Source: an uncultured Bacilli bacterium (GTDB lineage Bacteria > Bacillota_I > Bacilli_A > RF39 > UBA660). Taken from it: a DNA stretch of 33,010 nt. How positions within the stretch are numbered: the stretch's first letter is position 1; the number at the start of each line of letters is the position of its first letter. The position numbers and the translations under genes were made by a program. Below are positions 1 through 8,403 of this stretch, piece after piece. The DNA lies in contig CAKORH010000001.1 in NCBI GenBank assembly GCA_934101235.1, positions 1-33,010 of the forward strand. Reading direction: 5' to 3'. The notes below the pieces were generated by a model, which was given only the letters and a program-made list of their open reading frames with translations, made no database searches and was not told the origin of the DNA.

Positions 1-87
1 GAATAGGAATACAATTATCATTATGATAATCATACGGTCTAAAAACCTTATGATGAAAGTTTTTACTTTCAGACTAAGTATCTCCAT
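1..87 (-). CDS. Possible N-terminus of a small hydrophobic protein, cut by the window edge
   Basis: An open frame starts at ATG 87-85 and runs off the left edge without a stop. The 29 visible residues begin MEILSLKVKTFIIRF and continue into a run of Ile, Met, Val and Phe typical of a membrane segment. There is no good ribosome site before the ATG. A promoter-like repeat (122-177) lies upstream in the right direction. It could equally be chance, because AT-rich DNA often encodes hydrophobic stretches. Confidence 0.2.
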   Translation of the reverse strand, partial: MEILSLKVKTFIIRFLDRMIIIMIIVFLF

Positions 88-121
88 TTCTATAAAAAAA
101 TAGAAGGTAGCCAACAAATTA

Positions 122-177
122 AATGTTCGAGATACTATAATATTCATATAATTTATTATTTCAAGAGTTTAGACAAA
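122..177 (-). repeat. Dispersed 56-bp repeat, copy 1 (partner at 18678-18733)
   Basis: Ungapped alignment with 18678-18733 gives 49 identical bases out of 56, in the same orientation. It lies directly after the terminator of the Cse60-like gene. Read on the minus strand it contains TTGAAA (164-159), a 19-bp spacer and TATAGT (139-134), so it can be read as a promoter. Its nature (promoter family, small RNA or recombination site) is not settled. Confidence 0.6.
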
Positions 178-183
178 ATTAGA

Positions 184-213
184 TAAAAAAAGAAATTATA
201 TAATATTATAATT
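184..213 (-). terminator. Probable terminator of the rnfC-rnfD-cse60-like unit
   Basis: A 7-bp all-AT stem (194-200 with 207-213, loop of 6) is followed on the minus strand by CTTTTTTTATC. The stop codon of the Cse60-like gene (208-206) lies at the loop/stem boundary. The stem is weak, but the T-run and position fit. Confidence 0.5.
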
Positions 214-382
214 CTTTATCTTTATACATAATTAAACTACTAAAACAATATATTTGTTCTTCTCCTGATATTCCAATACTAACATTAAACTTAATATCAA
301 TAATATCTTTTCCTTCTATAAAAGAGTTTATTGAATTTTCTAAATCACTTTCATGACCTTCATCAATCACTTTTACTTTCAT
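206..382 (-). CDS. Cse60-like small protein
   Basis: A 58-residue protein beginning MKVKVIDEGHESDLE, with IIDIKFNVSIG in the middle and IYCFSSLIMYK near the end. This layout matches the small Cse60 family, whose founding member was described as a sporulation-associated protein; the biochemical role is unknown. A longer frame opens at 406, but GGTGA four bases before the ATG at 382 makes that the likely start. It follows rnfD closely, is probably co-transcribed with it, and ends at a T-rich hairpin. No sporulation genes are visible nearby, so no spore role is claimed. Family assignment is from memory of the motif pattern. Confidence 0.6.
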   Translation of the reverse strand: MKVKVIDEGHESDLENSINSFIEGKDIIDIKFNVSIGISGEEQIYCFSSLIMYKDKEL

Positions 383-422
383 ATTATCACCAAATATATT
401 ATACAAAATACTTTTGTCAAAA

Positions 423-1307
423 TTACTCGAATTTTAAATCTATTAAACTATTTAATATACTTGCAATAAATATACCACCAAAACTAGATAATTGAGGTTG
501 TATTAAATATAAAATAAATGTTATTAATCCAACTAATATTCCATATATAATTTGTCCATTTTTAGTATAACAACTACTAACTGTATCTGTAGCAATAAAA
601 ATAAAACTAAACATAATACCATTAGTAAATAATATATTCATAATATTTCCTATATCATTTTTAAATATAGAATATATAATTGTTAAAATACTAAAAGATA
701 TAATTGAAAATAAAGATACGTTCTTCTTATAAACTTTACTACAATATAATATAATAAAACTTATAATAAGTAGTATAATATTCGTAGTAAATATACCTCC
801 ACTACCTTTACCAAATAAATAATCTATTGCATTCATATTAAAATGATTACTAACTTCATATACATTTAAAAATGAAAACTTATGAAATATATTCATAATA
901 AAAAATATAATTAAACTAGCTAATGCAACTATATTAATTTTATTATTTTTTATAAATTTAGATATAAATAATACTAAAAAAGTTACAATACTAAATAAAA
1001 ATAAATTAGTATTTATACTAGATACACTTGCTATTAAAACACCATATAACATATGAAAACTACTAAATATAATATCACTAATATTTTTATTACTCTTATT
1101 TATCTTCTCATAAATAATATTAGATAATATACCACATAATAATCCTATAATTATAAATAGTAATGGTTTTAACATACCTAATACATTAACATAACCTTTA
1201 ATATATAAACTAATACCATTTTTATAAAAACCATATAATATTAAAGGGATTAAACTAATAAAATATATTAAACTTATCTTTTTTATTGAATTATCACTTT
1301 TTATCAT
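423..1307 (-). CDS. rnfD: RnfD/NqrB-family membrane subunit (divergent)
   Basis: A 294-residue protein with many membrane segments, typical of RnfD/NqrB, the membrane subunit of ion-pumping ferredoxin:NAD+ oxidoreductases. Family marks: FGKGSGGIFTTN (about residues 165-176) resembles the usual G..PGSIGETS stretch; FIFIATDTVSS resembles the conserved F.MATDPVTSP; the C-terminus GGIFIASILNSLID matches the last helix. The usual SGAT motif, where FMN is attached through threonine, cannot be found in the loop where it is expected. The start overlaps the 3' end of rnfC by 14 bases and follows GGGAGTAGTGT. rnfG, rnfE, rnfA and rnfB do not follow. Family assignment is fairly safe; normal Rnf activity is doubtful. 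Confidence 0.8.
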   Translation of the reverse strand: MIKSDNSIKKISLIYFISLIPLILYGFYKNGISLYIKGYVNVLGMLKPLLFIIIGLLCGILSNIIYEKINKSNKNISDIIFSSFHMLYGVLIASVSSINTNLFLFSIVTFLVLFISKFIKNNKINIVALASLIIFFIMNIFHKFSFLNVYEVSNHFNMNAIDYLFGKGSGGIFTTNIILLIISFIILYCSKVYKKNVSLFSIISFSILTIIYSIFKNDIGNIMNILFTNGIMFSFIFIATDTVSSCYTKNGQIIYGILVGLITFILYLIQPQLSSFGGIFIASILNSLIDLKFE

Positions 1308-2412
1308 TATACACTACTCCCTTATGTAGATTAATTTTAGAAGGACATACATAACTACATATACCACATCCAATACATTTTTCTTTATAATTTTTAGATT
1401 TTTTATCATTATTAAAATACATATATTTAGGATTTATATGAATAGGACATGCACTAATACATTCTCCACAATTAATACAATTAGATTCTTTATAAGTTAC
1501 GTCATCACTAACAAATATGCTACGTACATTATGATCTATTATAAAATTATTATTTTTTAAACTTATACCATTTAATAAACCATTTATAATTATATGTTTA
1601 TCTTTATCTATTTTAAAATAATTTAATATATCAACTAAATTTGTTCCAATTTTAACTCTTAATACTTTAGTATAATCTATATTATCTCCAGTTAAAGTAA
1701 TAAACGTTTCACTCATAGGTCTTTTTCTTCTTAATATATTATACATATTAAGTACATCTTTTATATTTAAATACATAACATCATAATTTTTATGCTTATA
1801 ATTAGTTAATTTATTAACTAATATACTTTTAATACCAATACTAAAATCATTACTAAATAATTTTAAATCTATTTTAGGATATGTACCAATATTATTAAGT
1901 ATATTATTAACACACTCTATATCACTATTATTCATTGCTAAAAAACATTTTTTAATATTCATTATATCTATTAAAGCATCTATAGTATCTAATATTTCTA
2001 TAGTATATTCTTTTAACAAAGTATCATAAGTAATCTCTCCCATAAATTCATCTATACCATTTATTATTAATACTTTGCTATTACTGGGAAAAGTATTCAT
2101 TCCATACTCTTTAACTAAACATAAAAATTTTTCTTTAGTATAATCACTTAAATTTCTTTTTACACCCATTCTTGTCTTTAATTTATCTTTAAAATCATTT
2201 TCTATTACAATATATTTAGTATTATTAATTTTAGTTAATCCTAAAACAATACCAGATACACTACTATTAACTTTTTTATCATCACTATATAATATTAACT
2301 CATTTTTATTTATATATTCTTTATCTTTAACTAATACTTTCATGCCATCATGATATGGTAAATATATATAATCACTAGTTAAATAATCTTCTATTCTTTT
2401 TTTACTATTCAT
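1294..2412 (-). CDS. rnfC: RnfC-like iron-sulfur protein (divergent, short)
   Basis: A 372-residue protein with the RnfC layout: an N-terminal barrel-like part (HDGMKVLVKDKEYINKNELI and VNSSVSGIVLGL), a middle Rossmann-like part, a SLBB-like part near 255-285, and two 4Fe-4S clusters. The clusters are intact (CINCGECISACP, Cys 312/315/318/322; CIGCGICSYVCP, Cys 346/349/352/356). RnfC normally passes electrons between NAD(H)/FMN and the iron-sulfur chain. The glycine-rich GGAGFPT flavin motif is replaced by a stretch around YGMNTFPSN just before VLIINGIDEF, so FMN/NADH binding may be lost. It is shorter than typical RnfC proteins (about 440 residues). AGGTG precedes the ATG at 2412. Confidence 0.8.
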   Translation of the reverse strand: MNSKKRIEDYLTSDYIYLPYHDGMKVLVKDKEYINKNELILYSDDKKVNSSVSGIVLGLTKINNTKYIVIENDFKDKLKTRMGVKRNLSDYTKEKFLCLVKEYGMNTFPSNSKVLIINGIDEFMGEITYDTLLKEYTIEILDTIDALIDIMNIKKCFLAMNNSDIECVNNILNNIGTYPKIDLKLFSNDFSIGIKSILVNKLTNYKHKNYDVMYLNIKDVLNMYNILRRKRPMSETFITLTGDNIDYTKVLRVKIGTNLVDILNYFKIDKDKHIIINGLLNGISLKNNNFIIDHNVRSIFVSDDVTYKESNCINCGECISACPIHINPKYMYFNNDKKSKNYKEKCIGCGICSYVCPSKINLHKGVVYNDKK

Positions 2413-2476
2413 ATTCTACACCTACAATAATTATAAAAAAATAATATAAAAAAAGCAATTAGTTTATAATAATCAC

Positions 2477-3103
2477 TTATTTAATTTTTAATGGTACCAT
2501 AAATTCTTCTCCATATATAAAATTAGTGCTACTCTCTATTTCTTTTATTATATTATCTAATAAACCTATTGCTTTATTAATTAATTTATTTTTTTCTTTT
2601 TCATCATAAAATGAATATTCTTCACTATTAATTATATTTTTAAAATCATTTACTATTATATCTAATCTATTTTTTAAATCACTATCTTCATTAGCATTAG
2701 ATACCTTAGTAATAAAATATATTTTAGAATTAATTAAACTATTTTTATCAACATCACTTATACTTTTATTAAAATATTTTAGTATAGACATAGTAACATA
2801 TAATTTGATTATTTGTCCTTTTTTTATATTTTTAATATCATTGTATTTTTTTATTACTTCAATTTCATCAAATATTTTTTTATCATCATTTATATAAATT
2901 TTAACTATATCATATAAATCATCTACATTATTAATAATAAATTAAAATTCATATTTTTGATTATTATTTACATTAATTTTTTTATATTTTAAACCAGCAT
3001 TACTTTCTATAATACTATTTTTATAAATATCTCCTTTCTTTTTTTCATTCATATTAACTAAACCAACTAACTTACCACCATTATATATTTCATAATCTTT
3101 CAT
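2477..3103 (-). pseudogene. LysM-like protein gene interrupted by one in-frame TAA
   Basis: A good start (GGTGA four bases before ATG 3103) opens MKDYEIYNGGKLVGLV and stops at TAA 2944-2942. The same frame continues without a stop for 50 codons to ATG 2791 and on for 104 more to 2477, giving about 207 residues if the TAA is ignored. The segment after the stop (LYDIVKIYI ... IKKYNDIKNIKKGQIIKLYV) has the spacing of a LysM peptidoglycan-binding domain. No start codon with a ribosome site restarts translation there; ATG 2791 has only GGACAA about 20 bases away. A nonsense mutation or assembly error is most likely. The rest of the protein is unrecognised. LysM is a weak, pattern-based call. Confidence 0.55.
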
Positions 3104-3124
3104 ATTTTCACCTACTATAATTTT

Positions 3125-3158
3125 AAAAAAAAATATACACAAAATCAAGTGTATATTT
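3125..3158 (-). terminator. Terminator downstream of greA
   Basis: A 10-bp perfect stem (AAATATACAC 3131-3140 with GTGTATATTT 3149-3158, loop of 8) is followed on the minus strand by a run of nine T. It sits about 100 bases after greA. It also falls inside the upstream extension of the next gene, supporting the shorter start at 3103. Confidence 0.8.
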
Positions 3159-3255
3159 TAATAATTTATTCACTACTTTCTAAACATTTATTTAATTTAA
3201 CATAGTTTTATACATTATTAAACAATAAATAAGTAACGAAGAAAATAAAAAATAG

Positions 3256-3726
3256 TTATGCAATTTTAACTATTTTTATATCGTAACTACCATTTGGACT
3301 TTCAACACTAATGATATCTCCAACTTTTTTATGCATTATTGCTTTTCCTATAGGAGATTCATTAGATATTTTATTTTCAAATGGATCTGCTTCCATTGAA
3401 CCAACTATTGAATATATTTCTTCTTCATCATCATCTACGTAGTTAACTGTTACAGTTGTTCCAACTTCTACTTTATCTCCTGTTGCTTTTTCTATTATTT
3501 TAGCATGTTCTAACATATATTCTAACTCTTTAATTCTTGCTTCAACTTGTCCTTGTTCATTTCTGGCAGCATCATAGTCTGAATTTTCAGATAAATCACC
3601 TTGAGCACGAGCTTCTTTTATAGCTTCTATAATTCTAGGTCTATCATTACTTTTTAAATTATTTAATTCAGTTTCTAATTCTAAAAAACCTTCACTTGTT
3701 AGTAAAAATTCTTTTTTTTGTTTCAT
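3256..3726 (-). CDS. greA: Transcription elongation factor GreA
   Basis: A 156-residue protein of the usual GreA length. GreA enters the RNA polymerase secondary channel and stimulates cleavage of backtracked RNA. The N-terminal coiled coil (about 1-75) carries the characteristic ARAQGDLSENSDYDAA with the acidic tip, and the C-terminal FKBP-like domain ends in SPIGKAIMHKKVGD and SPNGSYDIKIVKI. Start at ATG 3726 after AAAGGTGA. It is the last gene of the ireB-to-greA cluster, 63 bases after trhP2, and is followed by a strong hairpin terminator. In B. subtilis udk usually separates yrrO and greA; here udk is absent. Confidence 0.97.
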   Translation of the reverse strand: MKQKKEFLLTSEGFLELETELNNLKSNDRPRIIEAIKEARAQGDLSENSDYDAARNEQGQVEARIKELEYMLEHAKIIEKATGDKVEVGTTVTVNYVDDDEEEIYSIVGSMEADPFENKISNESPIGKAIMHKKVGDIISVESPNGSYDIKIVKIA

Positions 3727-3789
3727 TTAAATCACCTTTCAATCAATTAATCTAATCTCAACATAGACATAAGAATACTACAATTTATT

Positions 3790-4983
3790 TTAAATGTCAA
3801 ATACTTTTAAACGCATCATATCATTTTTATTTAATACGAAATTTACTGGTATTTTTACTATCATTTGAGGATGTCTAGCTACTTCTATTAAGTTATCATC
3901 TACATCATAAATTTTATCAATTATATAATTAGTTGTTTCTATATTTGGACCAAAAAATTGTACTTTGGTACCAATACTAAAATTATTTCTTTGTTCTATA
4001 GTAGCAATACCATCTTTATAATCTAATACTAAACCTAAAAAATCTTGATTAGAATATTCTTCTCTACCTAAAAAATATTGTTCATTTTTACCAGGCAATT
4101 TGTCAAAAAATTGTGGAGTAGATTCTCTATTAGCACATCTATTTAATATGTTTAGACAATAAATAGTATATGCATCGGTTAAAGAATTATTTAATATTTT
4201 ATCTATTAATCTTCTATATATTAATATAACTGTAGCAATATAATATATACTACGCATTCTTCCTTCTATCTTAAATGAATTAACTCCTACTTCTATCATA
4301 CTCTTTATAAAAGGAACCATATTTAAATCTTTAGGTGTCATACTAAAAGGTTCATTTGTTTTTAAATTTTTATCTAATCCTAAATAATCAAACTGCCATC
4401 TACATACTTGTGCACATCCACCTCTATTAGAATCTCTATTAGTAGCATAATTAGATAAAACACATCTACCACTTATACTAGTACACATAGCTCCATGTAT
4501 AAAAGCTTCTAAATCTAAATTAGTAGCACTTTTTATTCTTTTTATATCTTCCTTACTACATTCACGAGCAAGTACTAATCTTTTAGCACCTAAATCTTTA
4601 TAAAATAATGCAGCTTCATAATTAGATATACTTGCTTGTGTACTAATATGTAATTCTAACTTTAAATTTAATTCTTTATGTAACTTCATAATACTAATAT
4701 CACTTACTATTATTCCATCTACATTAACATTATCTAAATATAATAAATATTCTTTTAATCCATCTAATTCTTCATTATGTAAAACTATATTAACAGTAAC
4801 ATATACTTTCTTATTTATATTGTGAGCATATTCTACTGCACTTTTAATATCTTCATTACTAAAATTTTTAGCATTAGCACGTAAACTATAATTTACTCCA
4901 CCAATATATACAGCATCTGCTCCATACATAAACGCATACTTTAACTTTTCTATATCTCCAGCAGGACTAAGTAATTCTATCAT
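3790..4983 (-). CDS. trhP2: U32-family tRNA hydroxylation protein TrhP2
   Basis: A 397-residue peptidase-U32-family protein starting MIELLSPAGDIEKLKYAFM, the hallmark of the family, followed by GADAVYIGG. The conserved cysteine block HGAMCTSISGRC ... GGCAQVCRW lies at about 163-200. In B. subtilis the equivalent yrrO (trhP2) works with yrrN (trhP1) in prephenate-dependent formation of 5-hydroxyuridine at U34 of tRNAs, the substrate for TrmR. The neighbours here are exactly trhP1 and trmR, which supports that role over a protease. Its ATG overlaps the trhP1 stop (ATGA, 4980-4983), a sign of translational coupling. Confidence 0.9.
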   Translation of the reverse strand: MIELLSPAGDIEKLKYAFMYGADAVYIGGVNYSLRANAKNFSNEDIKSAVEYAHNINKKVYVTVNIVLHNEELDGLKEYLLYLDNVNVDGIIVSDISIMKLHKELNLKLELHISTQASISNYEAALFYKDLGAKRLVLARECSKEDIKRIKSATNLDLEAFIHGAMCTSISGRCVLSNYATNRDSNRGGCAQVCRWQFDYLGLDKNLKTNEPFSMTPKDLNMVPFIKSMIEVGVNSFKIEGRMRSIYYIATVILIYRRLIDKILNNSLTDAYTIYCLNILNRCANRESTPQFFDKLPGKNEQYFLGREEYSNQDFLGLVLDYKDGIATIEQRNNFSIGTKVQFFGPNIETTNYIIDKIYDVDDNLIEVARHPQMIVKIPVNFVLNKNDMMRLKVFDI

Positions 4984-5777
4984 TTTTTATCACCTAACTT
5001 ATATATAGTTTTCTTATTCATAAAACCATCATCACTCATATCAAAATCACCAGTATTTATATAATTAACCATATCATTAAAAGAACATCCAAAAGGATAT
5101 ATCAAATAATACATAATATTATTATCATTAAACTTATTCAAATACTTATATATATTAAAATAAGTATTATTAAAAAATACACTACCTAAATCATATTCTC
5201 TAACTAAAAACTCACACTTACTAATATTATCTCTAATAATAACTTCATTATCTTTTTTAATATTAAAATAATCATCAAAATTACTTAATAAATGTCTTCT
5301 AGAATACATAATATTATTTTTACCAAATACATTTAAAATAATAGGTTTATTTACATTATCTATTATTTCTTTAACTTCTTTAAATGTAAGTTCATTACTA
5401 ATAACAGCACTATTAACTAATGATAACCAATTATTTATAGATAATACATTAGTAGCAAAATGATTTTGATTCCATATCAATTTTATATTACTATCTTTAA
5501 GTATATTATATATACCAATATCTTCAAATATAATACCATCAAAATTATTTAATAATGGAATAATATTTTTAAATTTATCTATATCACTAGAATTAAATAT
5601 TCTATTTATTAACAAATATTTATTACAATCTAAGTCCTTTATATCATTAACATCAAAACTATTATAACCTATACTAAAATAGTTAACTGCAAAAAGAAAA
5701 TTGTTTATACCAATTTTCTTATATTTATCTATATCACTTAAATTTTCTATATTAATTAATATCTTGTTTTTTTTCAT
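4980..5777 (-). CDS. trhP1: U32-like partner protein TrhP1
   Basis: A 265-residue protein, divergent but readable as the shorter U32-like partner (YrrN/TrhP1 of B. subtilis is about 309 residues). Visible elements are a TIM-barrel-like pattern, KLIWNQNHFATN (resembling the family's N...T-N segment), ISNELTFKEVKEII and NKPIILNVFGKNNIMYSRRHL. It lacks the cysteine block seen in TrhP2. It is expected to cooperate with TrhP2 in wobble uridine hydroxylation. The start lies 26 bases inside the end of trmR and the end overlaps trhP2. Assignment rests partly on this position. Confidence 0.78.
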   Translation of the reverse strand: MKKNKILINIENLSDIDKYKKIGINNFLFAVNYFSIGYNSFDVNDIKDLDCNKYLLINRIFNSSDIDKFKNIIPLLNNFDGIIFEDIGIYNILKDSNIKLIWNQNHFATNVLSINNWLSLVNSAVISNELTFKEVKEIIDNVNKPIILNVFGKNNIMYSRRHLLSNFDDYFNIKKDNEVIIRDNISKCEFLVREYDLGSVFFNNTYFNIYKYLNKFNDNNIMYYLIYPFGCSFNDMVNYINTGDFDMSDDGFMNKKTIYKLGDKK

Positions 5778-6360
5778 TTCTTTTAAAGCTTACTGATAAG
5801 CCATCTCCTATATCATAAAATTTAGTTATATATTCTTTATTATTTTTTAAGTATTCTATATAATTTTCTATTTTATTTACTATACCTCTTACATTTTTAG
5901 ATTTTACTAATTCTTTATTTTTAACTAAACCATGAAATTTTAAATTATCAGTTATAATAACTCCACCTGGATTTAAATAATTACAAAATTTATCAAAGTA
6001 TTTTATATATTGTCCTTTAGCAGCATCTATAAATATTAAGTCATATTTACATCCAGATAAATTAACTTCCATAGCATCATTATATACTAACTCTATTCTT
6101 TTATCTAAACCACTCTTATTAACATTTTTAACTGCTTCTTTATATCTTTTTTCATCTCTTTCAATAGTAGTTATTTCACAAAAATTATTTGCATTAGCCA
6201 TAAGTATAGCTGAATACCCTATTGCAGTACCAATTTCTAATATACTTTCAACTTTATTCATTTTTATATATTTCATTATAAATTTAATTGAATCTAATTC
6301 TATTATAGGAACATTGTTCATACTTGCATAGTGTTCCATCTCTAAAATTAATTCTTTCAT
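5752..6360 (-). CDS. trmR: tRNA 5-hydroxyuridine methyltransferase TrmR (O-methyltransferase)
   Basis: An SAM-dependent O-methyltransferase of about 202 residues. The SAM-binding motif is ILEIGTAIGYSAILMA, followed by TTIERDEKR, the DLIFIDAAKGQY motif that helps bind the metal, and GGVIITDNLKFHG. In B. subtilis the gene in this position (yrrM, trmR) methylates 5-hydroxyuridine 34 to 5-methoxyuridine in tRNA. GGGAGTGA is followed by two ATGs; the second (6360) has the better spacing, and the first (6369) would sit directly on the ribosome site. It lies between mltG and the trhP pair. Confidence 0.9.
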   Translation of the reverse strand: MKELILEMEHYASMNNVPIIELDSIKFIMKYIKMNKVESILEIGTAIGYSAILMANANNFCEITTIERDEKRYKEAVKNVNKSGLDKRIELVYNDAMEVNLSGCKYDLIFIDAAKGQYIKYFDKFCNYLNPGGVIITDNLKFHGLVKNKELVKSKNVRGIVNKIENYIEYLKNNKEYITKFYDIGDGLSVSFKRNEKKQDIN

Positions 6361-6378
6361 AACATTCACTCCCCACTA

Positions 6379-7449
6379 CTAATATGTATACCATTTACCT
6401 TCGCTTTTTAATTTACTAACAGTTTCGGCATGTTCACTTTCAGTTTTACTAAAATATGTATTCTTATCTTTATCAGCAACAAAGTAATAATAATCATTTT
6501 CTTCTGGTTCTATAACTGCTGCTATACTAGATAAACTAGGATTACATATTGGACCTACAGGTAATGCATTTACACAATTACCTCTAGTATTATAACCATT
6601 ACAGCTATTTAAATCACTCCAAGTTAACTCACTAGAAAAATCTTTATTTACAGCATAATAAGTAGTAACATCACTACCTAATCTAATATTAGAATTTAAT
6701 CTATTATAAAATACACCAGCAACTCCACGTCTATCATTACTGTTTACCCCTTCTAATTCAACAATACTTGCTAAAGTTAAATATTGATGTACACTATATT
6801 TTCCAACTTCTATTTCATCTTTATAAGTACTTAATTTACTATCTAAATTACTTAAAAATCTATCTATAATATCTTCTATAGTACTGTTTTTCTTAAATTC
6901 ATATGTATCAGGATATAAATATCCCTCTAATGAAACATAAATATCAGAATTTAATATATCTTCACTTAAAAACCAATATTTATTTATTAAAGTTTCTAAA
7001 TAATCTTTATCACTTATTTTATTTTTAATTTCTTCTTCACTAATATTAAATACATCAGATATTTGTTTTATATATGTACTAACTCTTTTACCTTCTATAA
7101 ATGTTATAGTAATAGTTTCATTTTCTATATTATCTTGGTTAGCAATCATATTAATAATTTCATTAGTACTCATATCTTTACTTAATTTATAAGTACCAGC
7201 ATATAAATCTTTATCTAACACTTTAAGAATTACTTTAGCAAAAAACTCGCTTCTTATTAAATTTTTATTTTTTAAATTCTTAACTATCTCTATTTTACTA
7301 GTACCACTATCAATAGTAAATGATATTTGTTTATCATTATGACTATCTACAGGAGAAACTTTATATAAGAATAACAACATAAAACTAACAAATATTATTA
7401 CTAAAACTATTAATGAACATAAAACAATTTTCTTTATTTTTTTATCCAT
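6379..7449 (-). CDS. mltG: Endolytic murein transglycosylase MltG
   Basis: About 356 residues: a short cytoplasmic N-terminus, one membrane helix (residues about 8-30), an extracellular LysM-like part and the YceG catalytic domain. MltG cuts nascent peptidoglycan strands. LASIVELEG carries the catalytic glutamate, followed by the typical RLGSDVTTYYAV, TRGNCVNALPVGPICNPSLS and YYYFVADKDKNTYFSKT. The stretch AAAGGAGAAG lies about 9 bases before ATG 7449, the preferred start; a longer in-frame start at 7470 would contain that ribosome site. The start overlaps the end of the DUF1292 gene (ATGGATAA). Confidence 0.95.
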   Translation of the reverse strand: MDKKIKKIVLCSLIVLVIIFVSFMLLFLYKVSPVDSHNDKQISFTIDSGTSKIEIVKNLKNKNLIRSEFFAKVILKVLDKDLYAGTYKLSKDMSTNEIINMIANQDNIENETITITFIEGKRVSTYIKQISDVFNISEEEIKNKISDKDYLETLINKYWFLSEDILNSDIYVSLEGYLYPDTYEFKKNSTIEDIIDRFLSNLDSKLSTYKDEIEVGKYSVHQYLTLASIVELEGVNSNDRRGVAGVFYNRLNSNIRLGSDVTTYYAVNKDFSSELTWSDLNSCNGYNTRGNCVNALPVGPICNPSLSSIAAVIEPEENDYYYFVADKDKNTYFSKTESEHAETVSKLKSEGKWYTY

Positions 7450-7717
7450 TAACATCTTCTCCTTTATCATTTATACTAGAAAATATTTGTTCTATTATGG
7501 TCCATTCTTCTTCAGTTTCTATAGTACCTAAATTTCCATTATCTTTACTACTATCATATGTATTAGCATAAACTTTTATATTTCCCATATCATCCTTAGT
7601 ATTATCTGTGTATACTATATAACTTTTATTAGTATCTTTACTATCAAAAGTAAATAAAACATCACATTCTATTTCTTCATTATTTTCATTTTTAACAATT
7701 ATTTTACCTATATCCAT
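7442..7717 (-). CDS. DUF1292 (YrzB-family) protein
   Basis: A small acidic protein of 91 residues matching YrzB/DUF1292, which in Firmicutes lies between ruvX and mltG as it does here. The typical layout is an opening motif EIECDVLFTFDS, then SYIVYTDN, IKVYANTYD and ETEEEWTIIEQIF. Function is unknown. AAAGGG precedes ATG 7717; it starts 5 bases after ruvX and overlaps mltG. Confidence 0.9.
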   Translation of the reverse strand: MDIGKIIVKNENNEEIECDVLFTFDSKDTNKSYIVYTDNTKDDMGNIKVYANTYDSSKDNGNLGTIETEEEWTIIEQIFSSINDKGEDVNG

Positions 7718-7721
7718 ATCA

Positions 7722-8135
7722 TTACCCTTTCTTACTCTTTAAAAATGTATCTAGTATAATACTAGCTGCATATGCATCTATTATTTTTTTACGTTTATAT
7801 CTAGAAGTATCACTACTAAGTAATATATTTTCTGCTTCCTTAGTAGATAATCTTTCATCTACTAAATATATAGGAATACTTATTTTTTCTTCTAACAAGT
7901 TTTTAAAATTAATACTTCTTTCACTAGCAAAACCTAAACTATTATTCATATTTTTAGGTAAACCAAGTACTAATGCATCAATACCTTCTTCATTAATAAT
8001 ATTAATTACATCACTAACTAAAGAATTTATATCCTCATATCTCAATACTTTAAATGGACTAGCAATTATACCAAGTTTATCACTTATAGCTAATCCCAAA
8101 GTCTTAGTACCTAAATCTAATCCTAAGTATTTCAT
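7722..8135 (-). CDS. ruvX: RuvX/YqgF, RNase H-fold nuclease
   Basis: A 137-residue YqgF-family protein. MKYLGLDLGTKTLGLAIS gives the first acidic motif, LVLGLPKNMNNSLGFAS the family signature, LVDERLSTKEAE the second acidic cluster and IDAYAASIIL the last aspartate. Members have been linked to pre-16S rRNA end processing and to Holliday junction resolution; which applies here cannot be told. It overlaps ireB by 4 bases (ATGA), so translation is probably coupled. Confidence 0.96.
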   Translation of the reverse strand: MKYLGLDLGTKTLGLAISDKLGIIASPFKVLRYEDINSLVSDVINIINEEGIDALVLGLPKNMNNSLGFASERSINFKNLLEEKISIPIYLVDERLSTKEAENILLSSDTSRYKRKKIIDAYAASIILDTFLKSKKG

Positions 8136-8380
8136 AAATTCATTCTCATATAATCCTTTAATACTATTTCTAATATTTTTTCTCTATCAATACTAGTTAT
8201 TTTATTTCTAGCATCTTCAAAACTAGTTATATATCCTGGATCACCAGTAATTAAATAACCAATAATTTGACTTACAGGATTATATCCTCTACTTTCTAAA
8301 CTTCTATATACTTCAATTAATGTTTTACTAACTAATGCATTTTCTATTTCACTTATTTTAAACATACTTGTTTTATCCAT
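8132..8380 (-). CDS. ireB: IreB family regulatory phosphoprotein
   Basis: An 82-residue protein matching IreB/YrzL (DUF965): VYRSLESRGYNPVSQIIGYLITGDPGYI is split here into VYRSLESRGYNPVSQ and IIGYLITGDPGYI, followed by FEDARNKI. In Enterococcus, IreB is a substrate of the Ser/Thr kinase IreK and modulates cephalosporin tolerance. ATG 8380 has AGGAG 8 bases upstream; the in-frame GTG at 8389 is less likely. It is the first gene of the cluster, preceded by a near-consensus promoter. alaS, often upstream in relatives, is not here. Confidence 0.94.
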   Translation of the reverse strand: MDKTSMFKISEIENALVSKTLIEVYRSLESRGYNPVSQIIGYLITGDPGYITSFEDARNKITSIDREKILEIVLKDYMRMNL

Positions 8381-8403
8381 AATTAACACTCCTAGTCAAT
8401 ATA

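Noticed and set aside
14..30. Palindrome ATTATCATTATGATAAT as a Fur-type iron box
   Set aside because: The half-sites are in the opposite order to the Fur 7-1-7 consensus (TGATAAT-N-ATTATCA), and the position is within a possible reading frame.
122..177. Repeat copies as CRISPR repeats
   Set aside because: Only two copies 18.5 kb apart, with no regular spacing or cas genes.
2942..2944. TAA read as a sense codon (recoding)
   Set aside because: TAA ends most intact genes in the window, so reassignment is excluded. A nonsense mutation is simpler.
3101..3136. Promoter TTGATT-N17-TAAAAT for the broken LysM-like gene
   Set aside because: The match overlaps the greA terminator hairpin and T-run, which by themselves create such AT-rich boxes; the leader would also be too short to hold the ribosome site comfortably.
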